NCBI GenBank assembly: GCA_017413675.1
Contig: JAFPSR010000054.1
Span: forward strand, 1-6,053
Source of the DNA: Clostridia bacterium
GTDB taxonomy: Bacteria > Bacillota_A > Clostridia > Christensenellales > UBA1750
Reading direction: 5' to 3'
Length of the DNA: 6,053 nucleotides
Shown piece after piece: positions 1 to 6,053 of the stretch (position 1 is the first letter of the stretch; each line of letters starts with the position of its first letter). The translations under genes were made by a program, and so were the position numbers. Below the pieces are notes generated by a model. The model had not been told where the DNA came from and did not search any database. It saw only the letters and a program-made list of their open reading frames with translations.

Positions 1-676
1 TGTGATTCTGGACGGAGAAGACATCTTTGATAAAAAAACAAACCTGAAAGCGGTTCGCCAGAAGGTCGGACTGGTATTTCAATATCCGGAATATCAGCTT
101 TTTGAAGAAACGGTTTTCCAGGATGTCGCCTTCGGCCCCAGGAATCTGGGCTTGCCTGAAGATGAAATCGCCGACCGGGTAAAAACAGCCCTTGCCATGG
201 TAGAACTTGATTTTGAGCAGTATAAAGACTTAAGTCCCTTTGAGTTGTCAGGTGGACAGAAACGCCGTCTTGCCATTGCAGGTGTACTGGCTATGGATCC
301 GGCCACTTTGATCCTGGATGAACCCACTGCCGGTCTGGACCCCAGAACCCGGGACCGTATCCTTTCCATGGTGGAAAAGTGGCACGCAATCGGGAAAACC
401 ATCCTGATGATTTCCCATTCCATGGAAGATGTCGCCCGTCTGGCTGACCGGATCTTTGTCATGAATCACGGGCATCTGGTAATGACAGATACCCCTGCAC
501 GGGTTTTTTCACAGTTGGAAAAACTGAAGGAGATGAATCTGGGCGTCCCGCAGGTAACACGGCTGTGTTACAGTTTGCGGGAAGCCGGTTTCTCCATCGA
601 TTCTTCCATCTATACGCTGGATGAAATGGAGCGCGTCCTGATCGCTTCCCTGAAAGGAGGCACGCAGGATGCTTAG
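1..676 (+). CDS. ecfA2: Energy-coupling factor transporter ATPase EcfA2 (5'-truncated by the window edge)
   Basis: This is one of the two cytoplasmic ATPases that power an ECF-type importer of vitamins or metal ions, acting as an EcfA1-EcfA2 pair bound to EcfT. The visible 224 codons (in frame from base 2) show, in order, the Q-loop FQYPEYQLFEETV (about visible residues 26-38), the ABC signature LSGGQKRR (82-89), Walker B LILDEPTAGLDP with the D-loop (103-114), and the H-loop histidine in MISHS (about 139). The Q-loop wording YPEYQLFEETV is typical of EcfA2, as opposed to the NPDNQ-like form of EcfA1. Walker A is not seen because it lies upstream of the window; family members run to about 285-290 residues, so about 60 are missing. 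The GTG at base 2 is therefore an internal valine codon and not the start. The C-terminal tail is complete and the stop overlaps ecfT by 8 nt. The ATPase assignment is firm; the transported substrate cannot be told. Confidence 0.95.
   Translation, partial: VILDGEDIFDKKTNLKAVRQKVGLVFQYPEYQLFEETVFQDVAFGPRNLGLPEDEIADRVKTALAMVELDFEQYKDLSPFELSGGQKRRLAIAGVLAMDPATLILDEPTAGLDPRTRDRILSMVEKWHAIGKTILMISHSMEDVARLADRIFVMNHGHLVMTDTPARVFSQLEKLKEMNLGVPQVTRLCYSLREAGFSIDSSIYTLDEMERVLIASLKGGTQDA
653..660 (+). promoter_or_regulatory. Ribosome binding site of ecfT, inside the end of ecfA2
   Basis: AAAGGAGG lies 8 nt before the ATG at 669 and inside the last codons of ecfA2. It fixes the ecfT start and shows that the 8-nt overlap is a genuine translational-coupling arrangement. 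Confidence 0.8.
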
Positions 677-1499
677 AGACATTACGCTCGGCCAGTATTT
701 CCCCGGGGACTCCTGTATTCATAAACTGGATCCGCGCTGCAAACTTCTGATTACTACTATCCTGATTGTGATCGTTTTCTGCGTCAAATCCTTTATTTCC
801 TATGCCCTGCTGGCCGTATTCCTTCTGGTTGCAGCTAAACTGAGCGACATTTCCGTCCGTTACCTGTTCAAAGGGCTCAAACCTTTGTGGTTTATTATCA
901 TACTCACTTTTATCCTGAATGCTCTTCTGACCACCGGGGAACATGTCATCGTAGCCCTCGGATTTATCCGTCTGACCTGGGAAGGCCTGCGTAACGCATT
1001 GTTTTTCTCCCTCCGACTGATTTTCCTGGTCCTTTCCACGTCTCTTTTGACGCTGACCACCTCCCCGATTTCCCTGACGGACGCGATGGAATCCATTTTC
1101 CGTCCTTTGGCAAAAATCCACTTTCCCGTACATGAACTGGCTATGATGATGACCATAGCACTGCGGTTCATCCCAACCCTGTTGGATGAAACCGATAAAA
1201 TCATGAAAGCGCAGTCTGCGCGTGGGGCGGATTTTGAAAGCGGCAATCTGCTGAAACGCGCCAAATCCATGGTTCCCCTGCTGGTTCCCCTGTTCGTTTC
1301 CGCTTTCCGGCGGGCAGATGAGCTGGCGATGGCGATGGAAGCCCGCTGTTATCACGGCGGGAACCACAGAACCCGTCTGCATACGCTCCGTTTCGGAAAG
1401 CAGGATGGATTAGCCCTGTTGATTACAATCATCGCTATGGCAGTTGTTTTAAGTTCACAGGTCCTGCCGAAACTGATCCTGCCGCTGCTGGTGCACTAA
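669..1499 (+). CDS. ecfT: Energy-coupling factor transporter transmembrane protein EcfT
   Basis: EcfT is the membrane scaffold that connects the EcfA ATPases to an exchangeable substrate-binding S component and passes on the ATP-driven movement. The 276-residue protein is of normal family length. It opens with the conserved HKLDPRCKLL segment (residues 18-27), followed by hydrophobic stretches at about 28-55, 72-90 and 110-130, another around 155-170, and a last one at about 248-275. The two Ala-Arg-X coupling motifs that dock into the ATPase grooves are visible as ARG at 184-186 (in QSARGADFES) and ARC at 225-227 (in MEARCYHGG), separated by the expected cytoplasmic helical region. The start is set by a strong AAAGGAGG 8 nt upstream, and the gene overlaps the end of ecfA2 by 8 nt. 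truA starts 2 nt after its stop. No truncation or missing motif is seen. Confidence 0.95.
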   Translation: MLRDITLGQYFPGDSCIHKLDPRCKLLITTILIVIVFCVKSFISYALLAVFLLVAAKLSDISVRYLFKGLKPLWFIIILTFILNALLTTGEHVIVALGFIRLTWEGLRNALFFSLRLIFLVLSTSLLTLTTSPISLTDAMESIFRPLAKIHFPVHELAMMMTIALRFIPTLLDETDKIMKAQSARGADFESGNLLKRAKSMVPLLVPLFVSAFRRADELAMAMEARCYHGGNHRTRLHTLRFGKQDGLALLITIIAMAVVLSSQVLPKLILPLLVH

Positions 1500-1501
1500 A
1501 A

Positions 1502-2287
1502 ATGGAAATCCGCCGAATCGCTTTGCAAATAGAATATAACGGTTCCGCCTATGCCGGATGGCAGCGCCAGAAAAACGCGCTCAGCATCCAGGAGGTATTG
1601 GAGAATGTCCTCTCCTGCCTGTGTAATGAAGGAATCTCCCTGACTGGCGCCAGCCGTACTGACGCGGGTGTCCATGCGAGAGGCCAGGTTGCACACTTTG
1701 AGACCACCTGCTCTATCCCGGGGGACCGTTTTGCTTATGCATTGAATACGCTCCTTCCACCGGATATCCGGGTTCTTCATTCCCGGGACGCTGCCCCTGA
1801 TTTTCATGCCCGCTTTCAGGCCAAAGGAAAAGTATACTCTTACCGGTTCCTGAATGCGCCGCATAACAGTGCCCTGCTGTTTCCCTATGTATGGCATATT
1901 CCCGGGACTCTGGATACTGATCGTATGCAGAAAAGTCTTCCTGCCCTGGTCGGCACTCATGATTTTTCTTCTTTTATGGCAGCCGGGAACCAGAGCAAAA
2001 CGACTGTACGGACAATTTACCATACAGAGCTGCAAAAGGAAGGGCAGGTTCTTCTATTCCGGATTTACGGGAACGGATTCCTGTACAATATGGTCCGCAT
2101 TATAGCCGGATCCCTGGTATACATCGGTTTAGGGAAGGAATCTCCGGATCTTTTTTCCCGGGCATATGAAAGTCATTCCCGGATCCTTCTCGGGCCTACC
2201 GCACCTCCCCAGGGACTTTGTCTGGAGAAAATCTACTACGAAACTGTTCCCTGGGAACAGACCGGTTATTTTGAAGGAGAACAATAA
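1502..2287 (+). CDS. truA: tRNA pseudouridine(38-40) synthase TruA
   Basis: TruA isomerises uridine to pseudouridine at positions 38-40 in the anticodon arm of many tRNAs, in the cytoplasm. The 261-residue length is normal. The N-terminus (IALQIEYNGSAYAGWQRQ, 6-23) is the usual TruA opening. The catalytic aspartate is D54 in SRTDAGVHARGQVAHF (51-66). Further family blocks are FHARFQAKGKVYSYR (101-115), GTHDFSSF (151-158), GNGFLYNMVRIIAGSL (190-205) and GPTAPPQGL (231-239), so both halves of the pseudouridine synthase fold are intact. The start ATG lies 2 nt after the ecfT stop and has no recognisable Shine-Dalgarno sequence, so translation probably depends on ribosomes terminating on ecfT. 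truA directly after the ecf genes is a common arrangement in Bacillota. Confidence 0.96.
   Translation: MEIRRIALQIEYNGSAYAGWQRQKNALSIQEVLENVLSCLCNEGISLTGASRTDAGVHARGQVAHFETTCSIPGDRFAYALNTLLPPDIRVLHSRDAAPDFHARFQAKGKVYSYRFLNAPHNSALLFPYVWHIPGTLDTDRMQKSLPALVGTHDFSSFMAAGNQSKTTVRTIYHTELQKEGQVLLFRIYGNGFLYNMVRIIAGSLVYIGLGKESPDLFSRAYESHSRILLGPTAPPQGLCLEKIYYETVPWEQTGYFEGEQ
2274..2280 (+). promoter_or_regulatory. Ribosome binding site of the GNAT gene
   Basis: AAGGAGA within the last codons of truA stands 9 nt before the ATG at 2290. It supports that start and tight coupling to truA. Confidence 0.7.
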
Positions 2288-2289
2288 AC

Positions 2290-2724
2290 ATGCTGCGGGA
2301 AGCTAAATATGAAGATCTGGATGCCCTGCTGAAGCTGTATCTGGATCTGCATGAAGATCACATTCCACAGAGGGACACGCATCTTCTGGATACCTGGAAG
2401 AAGATCCTGGATGATCCCAATCATCACCTGATCGTCAATGAAATCCAGGGAAAGATTGTCTCTTCCTGTGACTGCATGATTATTCCGAACCTGACCAGGA
2501 ATGTTCGTCCATATGCTTTTGTGGAGAATGTTGTCACACATGCGGATTTCCGCAATCACGGCTATGCGGGGCAGTGCATTGACTATGCCGTCTCCATTGC
2601 ACGGCAGGAAAACTGTTATAAAGTCATGCTCCTGACCGGTTCCAAAGAGGAATCGATCCTCCGTTTTTATGAAAAACACGGCTTCAACCGGCAGGACAAA
2701 ACAGCCTTTATCCGGTGGCTGTGA
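2290..2724 (+). CDS. GNAT-family N-acetyltransferase, substrate unknown
   Basis: This is a small soluble acyltransferase predicted to move an acetyl group from acetyl-CoA to an amine. The substrate cannot be deduced from the sequence. The 144-residue length fits a single GNAT domain. The N-terminus MLREAKYEDLDALLKLY (1-17) is the typical first strand and helix of the fold. The acetyl-CoA-binding motif A is VENVVTHADFRNHGYAG (78-94), with the pyrophosphate loop RNHGYA (88-93) matching the R/Q-x-x-G-x-G/A pattern. The C-terminal FYEKHGF (126-132) is the characteristic motif-B ending. The gene starts 2 nt after the truA stop behind a good Shine-Dalgarno sequence and is followed by a terminator, so it is the last gene of the ecf-truA operon. 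The fold assignment is firm. A role on protein, antibiotic or small-molecule amines is undecided. Confidence 0.88.
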   Translation: MLREAKYEDLDALLKLYLDLHEDHIPQRDTHLLDTWKKILDDPNHHLIVNEIQGKIVSSCDCMIIPNLTRNVRPYAFVENVVTHADFRNHGYAGQCIDYAVSIARQENCYKVMLLTGSKEESILRFYEKHGFNRQDKTAFIRWL

Positions 2725-2749
2725 TCCATTCGAACAAACACAGAAAAAC

Positions 2750-2787
2750 ACAGGCCCTGTTGGTTCTTTCCCAACAGGACCTGTTTT
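2750..2787. terminator. Bidirectional intrinsic terminator between convergent units
   Basis: Arms 2750-2763 and 2771-2784 form a 14-bp inverted repeat around a 7-nt loop. On the + strand it is followed by TTTT (2784-2787). On the - strand the five A's at 2744-2748 become a U-tract. It lies 25 nt after the GNAT stop and 16 nt from the stop of the leftward propeller gene, so it can end both transcripts. The only mispair is C2755/A2779 on the + strand, which becomes a G-U wobble in the - strand RNA. Confidence 0.85.
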
Positions 2788-2800
2788 ATGTCCCGCATTC

Positions 2801-4858
2801 CTAGTTTTCAGGAGGAAGGATTCGGAACAATCCTTCATGCCCACAGGCAATCCAGCATGTTTCCCCCACCGGAGCAATGAATTCCGGATGTCCCGGCAGC
2901 ACGGTCCGGTCAAGCAGACGCGGTGCATCTTCCCTGCTGACATCCAATCGCTCCATAGTCCCGAAAATCCGATGCAGCAGGATCAGTTGATTTCCTACCA
3001 GATACGGCATACCCTGCAGCTGAGCTCCTTTTACCCCATGCATTGCCTCCGACTGCATAACTGCAGCTGTATCGGCAGGATTTCGATAAAAACCGCACTT
3101 TCTGAAATGCACAACCCAGATACGGTCTCCGTCGATGGCAGCCCCGTCTTCAAACGGACATGCCTCCCCGGCCGGACTCCAGGATACGGGCGCCGGTTCC
3201 AGTGTTTTTGTATTGACCCAGACAATCCCTCTGGCAAGCGGGAGAGCAGCCATGTAACCGGAAGAATGGATCGAACGGCAGAGATGCCGATGATACAGGA
3301 TCCCCCCTGAGGGAATCGTTTTCTTCAGCTGCAGAGTCCCGTCTGTCTGAAGTTCCAGGAAACCAATTAAACCCTGATCGAGTTCCGCAGCAAGCAGACC
3401 GGATTCCGGGATCGGGACGACCTGCCTGACCCCATACTGCGGATGTGTCCATCGTCCTGTCTGTGCAAATCCCGAACCTGCGGAGAAAATCCATATTGAA
3501 ATCCCATGGGTTCCTTCCGCCACATACAGGTGCTGATTCATCCGGGCCACATCATGCGCAATGTCTTCTGTATAAACATGGTATGCCGGTTTTTCCTTCC
3601 CGCTGTCCCGCATCGCATACAGTCCGTCATTTCCGCAGGCAAGAATCACAAAATCCCCTTCCTGGACGAAAGAATGGACCTGTCCTTTGCAGGTGAAAAT
3701 GTTCTCGACCTCGACCGAAGGAACATTCTCCCGGGGAGATGCACACGGTTCAGTCGGCCGGGCATCCGGGAAATCCAGCACATGCAGTCCGGTATCTGCC
3801 CCGGCCACATAGAGTTTTCCATTCCCACTGGCAACACCCATTGCCGGAGCCCGGGAAGTCTGCAGTGGAGGCGGGACTTCTTTTTGTCCCTCCTCCGGTG
3901 GAAGCCGGTAGTAAGCTGAGATTCTGGGTGCGGTCGGATCCTGTATATTTACTGCAAAAACACCGTTATGGGTATCCGCAACATAAGCATATCCGTTAGA
4001 TGCTGTCACGCGCCAGGTATCTACGGTTCCGAAAAACGGAGGGAATTTAATTTCAGACAAAACTGCAGGTGCTTCCGGAATAGACACATCCACAAGGGTC
4101 AGCCCATGACCGCAGCCGTAACCTTCCCGTATCATTTCCGCTGTCATATAAGGATACTTCTGGTATTTCCGGCGGTTTTTCAACGTAGCACTGTGATGAC
4201 CGCTCGCCGCAAGGCACAAGCCATCCCGTACAAAGACCCCATCCGCAAACCCATCTATGAAAAACGAGGACACAACCTTCGGTTTATACGGATCTGCAAT
4301 AGAGGCAATAAAGACACGCTTGTTCATCCAATCACCGACATAGGCATAATTACCGTCTACGCAGACAGACTGTGCTTCCCCCGCATAAAAAGAGGAACAG
4401 AATTCCGGATGTGCAGGATCCCTGACATCCCAGATTTCCACCCCCATATGCCGGTTGGCAACCAGACACAATCCATTGGCGGCACAAATCCCGGTGGCAA
4501 GCTCCAGCGTATCCAGATGGCAGAGAAGTTTCATGTTTTTCGGATCCCGCACATCAATCACAAAAAGACCATCCGGGCGGGCCGTCACAAAAGCAATTCC
4601 CTCTTCCGAAACTGCTACCTGCCGGCTTACACGCATTCCGTAAATCCGTCCAAGCTCCACCGGTTCTCCTGTTTCGGGAAGCGAGTAGACAACCAGCATA
4701 TCCCTGCATGCTGCATATGCCAATGTCCCTTCCTTGTTCAAAGCAACATCCGCACAGCCTGGAAGAGGGATTCGGTACTCCAGAGAAAGGGCCTGTCCGA
4801 AAGGGGTTTCTTCCGGAAAAATAACAGATGAGGAAATGCTCCCGTTAAGTACAGACAT
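2801..4858 (-). CDS. LVIVD-repeat beta-propeller protein of unknown function, 685 residues
   Basis: The function is unknown; the fold is predicted from repeats. In the N-terminal half (about residues 36-367) seven units of roughly 40 residues can be lined up. They carry the LVIVD-like strand followed by a DP-x-x-P turn: GLFVIDVRDPKN (97-108), GVEIWDVRDPAHP (139-151), RVFIASIADPYKP (181-193), GLTLVDVSIPEAP (252-264), GVFAVNIQDPTAP (299-311) and GLHVLDFPDARP (357-368), plus a weaker first unit at 36-75. The C-terminal half (about 386-685) lacks the clean motif but has blade-like strands such as LACGNDGLYAM (406-416), GISIWIF (452-458) and IACGHEGLFRI (670-680), suggesting a second, diverged propeller. 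The N-terminus is polar and shows no signal peptide, lipobox, membrane helix or sortase motif, so a cytoplasmic location is inferred. The ATG follows AAGGAGGAG at 8 nt. It has its own promoter and terminator and appears monocistronic. Such proteins usually act as binding scaffolds, and no catalytic motif is recognised. Confidence 0.85.
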   Translation of the reverse strand: MSVLNGSISSSVIFPEETPFGQALSLEYRIPLPGCADVALNKEGTLAYAACRDMLVVYSLPETGEPVELGRIYGMRVSRQVAVSEEGIAFVTARPDGLFVIDVRDPKNMKLLCHLDTLELATGICAANGLCLVANRHMGVEIWDVRDPAHPEFCSSFYAGEAQSVCVDGNYAYVGDWMNKRVFIASIADPYKPKVVSSFFIDGFADGVFVRDGLCLAASGHHSATLKNRRKYQKYPYMTAEMIREGYGCGHGLTLVDVSIPEAPAVLSEIKFPPFFGTVDTWRVTASNGYAYVADTHNGVFAVNIQDPTAPRISAYYRLPPEEGQKEVPPPLQTSRAPAMGVASGNGKLYVAGADTGLHVLDFPDARPTEPCASPRENVPSVEVENIFTCKGQVHSFVQEGDFVILACGNDGLYAMRDSGKEKPAYHVYTEDIAHDVARMNQHLYVAEGTHGISIWIFSAGSGFAQTGRWTHPQYGVRQVVPIPESGLLAAELDQGLIGFLELQTDGTLQLKKTIPSGGILYHRHLCRSIHSSGYMAALPLARGIVWVNTKTLEPAPVSWSPAGEACPFEDGAAIDGDRIWVVHFRKCGFYRNPADTAAVMQSEAMHGVKGAQLQGMPYLVGNQLILLHRIFGTMERLDVSREDAPRLLDRTVLPGHPEFIAPVGETCWIACGHEGLFRILPPEN

Positions 4859-4866
4859 CTGAGGTG

Positions 4867-4875
4867 CTCCTCCTT
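4867..4875 (-). promoter_or_regulatory. Ribosome binding site of the propeller gene
   Basis: AAGGAGGAG on the - strand sits 8 nt before the ATG at 4858, a near-perfect Shine-Dalgarno sequence that fixes this start. Confidence 0.8.
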
Positions 4876-4900
4876 ATTTATATAACTATAACCTATGAGA

Positions 4901-4929
4901 ATTATAACGTGTACTGCTTCGCGTAACAA
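4901..4929 (-). promoter_or_regulatory. Sigma-A type promoter of the propeller gene
   Basis: Reading leftward, a -35 element TTGTTA (4924-4929) and a perfect -10 TATAAT (4901-4906) are separated by exactly 17 nt. Transcription should begin near 4894, giving a leader of about 36 nt that contains the Shine-Dalgarno sequence. No operator-like inverted repeat is evident next to it. Confidence 0.7.
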
Positions 4930-4948
4930 GCCATACTTGCATCAACAG

Positions 4949-4977
4949 AAAAAAAGCAGGCGCCATGCCCCTGCTTT
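4949..4977 (-). terminator. Intrinsic terminator of the lipid kinase gene
   Basis: A perfect 8-bp inverted repeat (arms 4970-4977 and 4953-4960, AAAGCAGG/CCTGCTTT) with a 9-nt loop lies about 25 nt after the kinase stop. On the - strand it runs directly into a run of seven T's (4955 down to 4949). It separates the kinase transcript from the propeller promoter that begins about 20 nt further on. Confidence 0.8.
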
Positions 4978-5002
4978 CTCTTTCCTTTCGTATCCTTCCG
5001 TC

Positions 5003-5908
5003 TTATTTCCCGGCTCTTTCGAAGCTGGAGACAAGATCGACAGCCCGCGGTTTATTCAGGATCACAACATCTTTCTGCCTGCCCCCGTCTTCCCCGTCCA
5101 GTGTCCATTCGACTTCTTCCGAAAAGTGGAATGTGATTTTATCTGTGCTGAACAGGTAGATATACTGTGGTTTTCCTTTTTCCCTTCTCTTTCCTCTGGT
5201 TCTCAGGATTTCATCCGGTCTGGGTTGACGAATCAGCACCACTTCGAATTTCCCGTCATCAAAACGTACCATCTCTTTGGGAAGGTCTATGATCCCAGCC
5301 AGCCTCGTTGCATTGGACACACTGCCAAACAGGAAATCCCCGCTGATCACTTTCCCCTCGGTTTCGATATCTGCATGGAACGGCCGGATCTGGAAAGCGT
5401 ACTGAATTCCGAAAAGCAGATAAGCAAGATGCCCCAGCATGTTTTTCAGCTTTTGCGGTGTAGTATAAGCTGTCTTTGTAAAGGCCCCGAAGGAAGCTAC
5501 GTAATCGAAGAAACGGTCTCCGTTAAAAATCCCGATATCATGCTGATGAGTTTCCCCATATACAGCCACATTCACTGCCCGGTCAATCTGTGTCGGCATT
5601 CTGAGGGATGTTGCCAGATCATTGGTTGTTCCGGAAGGAACATATCCGACAACCACCTTGGAGTTGCTCTCCATCACACCGCAAAGGACCTCATTCAGCG
5701 TCCCGTCCCCGCCACAGCAGATGATTCTGTCTACTTTATCCGCCATCTGCCGGACGATGCGTGTAGCATCTCCTTTTCCTGCGGTTGTATACACCTGGGC
5801 AGTCTGTCCGCTTTCGTTCAGTACACGCATAAGAACCCGAGCGGCACGTCTGGCTTTTCTCCGTCCGGCCATGGGGTTCATGATAATCAAGGTCCTGATT
5901 TCCTGCAT
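5003..5908 (-). CDS. YegS/DgkB/BmrU-type diacylglycerol (lipid) kinase family protein
   Basis: Members of this family phosphorylate a lipid hydroxyl with ATP at the cytoplasmic face of the membrane. In Gram-positive bacteria DgkB recycles diacylglycerol left by lipoteichoic acid synthesis into phosphatidic acid. The 301-residue length is typical. Visible motifs are NPMAG (11-15) in the first strand-loop, the nucleotide-binding GGDGTLNE (66-73), PSGTTNDLA (91-99), the FDDGKFEVVLI region (216-226) expected near the structural metal site, and DGE (271-273), which holds the family's catalytic aspartate. There is no membrane helix, as usual for this soluble, membrane-associated family. The ATG at 5908 is preceded at 7 nt by GGAAGG. 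It has its own extended -10 promoter and a terminator, so it looks monocistronic. The family is certain. Whether the substrate is diacylglycerol or another lipid is not shown by the sequence, so no gene symbol is given. Confidence 0.93.
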   Translation of the reverse strand: MQEIRTLIIMNPMAGRRKARRAARVLMRVLNESGQTAQVYTTAGKGDATRIVRQMADKVDRIICCGGDGTLNEVLCGVMESNSKVVVGYVPSGTTNDLATSLRMPTQIDRAVNVAVYGETHQHDIGIFNGDRFFDYVASFGAFTKTAYTTPQKLKNMLGHLAYLLFGIQYAFQIRPFHADIETEGKVISGDFLFGSVSNATRLAGIIDLPKEMVRFDDGKFEVVLIRQPRPDEILRTRGKRREKGKPQYIYLFSTDKITFHFSEEVEWTLDGEDGGRQKDVVILNKPRAVDLVSSFERAGK

Positions 5909-5940
5909 CGAGACACCTTCCTCTATTCCCTTTCCCCTGC

Positions 5941-5949
5941 ATTATAACA
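5941..5949 (-). promoter_or_regulatory. Extended -10 promoter of the lipid kinase gene
   Basis: On the - strand TGTTATAAT gives a perfect TATAAT (5941-5946) preceded by the TGn extension (5947-5949). The -35 position at 17-nt spacing (TAGGAA, 5964-5969) is poor, which the extended -10 would compensate for. The start of transcription should be near 5934, leaving a short leader of about 26 nt. Confidence 0.6.
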
Positions 5950-6053
5950 GGATCCCGGCCAAATTCCTAGATGCCGTATCTGTCCGGCCTTTTCCCCAGG
6001 ATCCCATTTCTTCCCGTCAATCCTTCTCTATTTGGATGTAGGTTTGTCAAACA
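5950..6053. other. Intergenic end of window, no gene seen
   Basis: Apart from the upstream side of the kinase promoter, this stretch holds no supported gene on either strand. It contains a 9-bp direct repeat, CAGGATCCC at 5948-5956 and 5997-6005, and a TTGACA on the - strand (6045-6050) that has no matching -10 at 16-18 nt. Both may be chance. Confidence 0.4.

Noticed and set aside
459..1382. A 307-codon open frame on the - strand opposite ecfT.
   Set aside because: Its sequence is low-complexity (Gln/Gly/Arg rich), with no family resemblance and no start signal. ecfT on the + strand has its diagnostic Ala-Arg motifs.
2669..3310. A + strand open frame starting inside the GNAT gene and running through the terminator.
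   Set aside because: It would have to read through the bidirectional terminator, starts without a ribosome binding site and is antisense to the propeller gene.
3968..4831. A 287-codon open frame on the + strand opposite the propeller gene.
   Set aside because: It has no Shine-Dalgarno sequence and no recognisable motif, and it is biased toward Arg, His and Cys. The - strand repeat protein explains the region.
4895..5947. A 350-codon open frame on the + strand, longer than the lipid kinase gene it faces.
   Set aside because: It has no ribosome binding site and its composition (rich in Cys, His, Pro, Ser) looks like an antisense shadow. The opposite strand encodes every lipid kinase motif and has a promoter and a terminator.
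5948..6005. A 9-bp direct repeat, CAGGATCCC, flanking about 40 bp upstream of the kinase gene, considered as an operator or attachment site.
   Set aside because: It is too short, it has only two copies, and there is no integrase or regulator nearby. GGATCC-like words recur in the coding regions of this window as well.
6015..6050. TTGACA (6045-6050) and TTGACG (6015-6020) on the - strand as -35 boxes.
   Set aside because: Neither has a TATAAT-like hexamer at 16-18 nt; the kinase promoter is better explained by the extended -10 at 5941-5949.

Overview
The window looks like chromosomal DNA from a low-to-mid GC Gram-positive bacterium (Bacillota, probably Clostridia). The main reason is the gene order ecfA2-ecfT-truA, which is a familiar arrangement in that phylum. 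Strong AAGGAGG-type ribosome binding sites, TATAAT -10 boxes and a stand-alone YegS/DgkB-type lipid kinase agree with this. I cannot name a genus from the sequence. I saw no tRNA, rRNA, CRISPR array, transposase, integrase or attachment site.

Left part (1-2724, + strand): a tightly packed operon enters from outside the window. It holds the 3' part of ecfA2 (ATPase of an energy-coupling-factor vitamin/metal transporter), complete ecfT (the transmembrane coupling subunit), truA (tRNA pseudouridine synthase), and a small GNAT-family N-acetyltransferase. The genes overlap by 8 nt or are separated by only 2 nt, so they are very probably co-transcribed and translationally coupled. ecfA2 and ecfT work together in one membrane complex, with ecfA1 expected just upstream and a substrate-binding S component encoded elsewhere. 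truA and the GNAT protein appear to be passengers of the same transcript.

Middle (2725-2800): a 14-bp inverted repeat with a U-tract on both sides forms a bidirectional terminator between the two convergent units.

Right part (2801-6053, - strand): two genes read leftward, each with its own promoter and terminator. The first is a 301-residue diacylglycerol/lipid kinase family protein (5003-5908). The second, downstream of it, is a 685-residue protein built from beta-propeller blades of the LVIVD type (2801-4858). The propeller protein has no visible signal peptide or membrane anchor and its function is unknown. A terminator followed immediately by a near-consensus promoter fits between them, so they look independently transcribed. 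The last ~100 bases (5950-6053) hold no gene I can support.

Nothing here amounts to a clearly new biological system. The most noteworthy item is the large, apparently cytoplasmic, double-propeller protein, whose N-terminal half has canonical LVIVD repeats and whose C-terminal half appears to be a diverged second set of blades.
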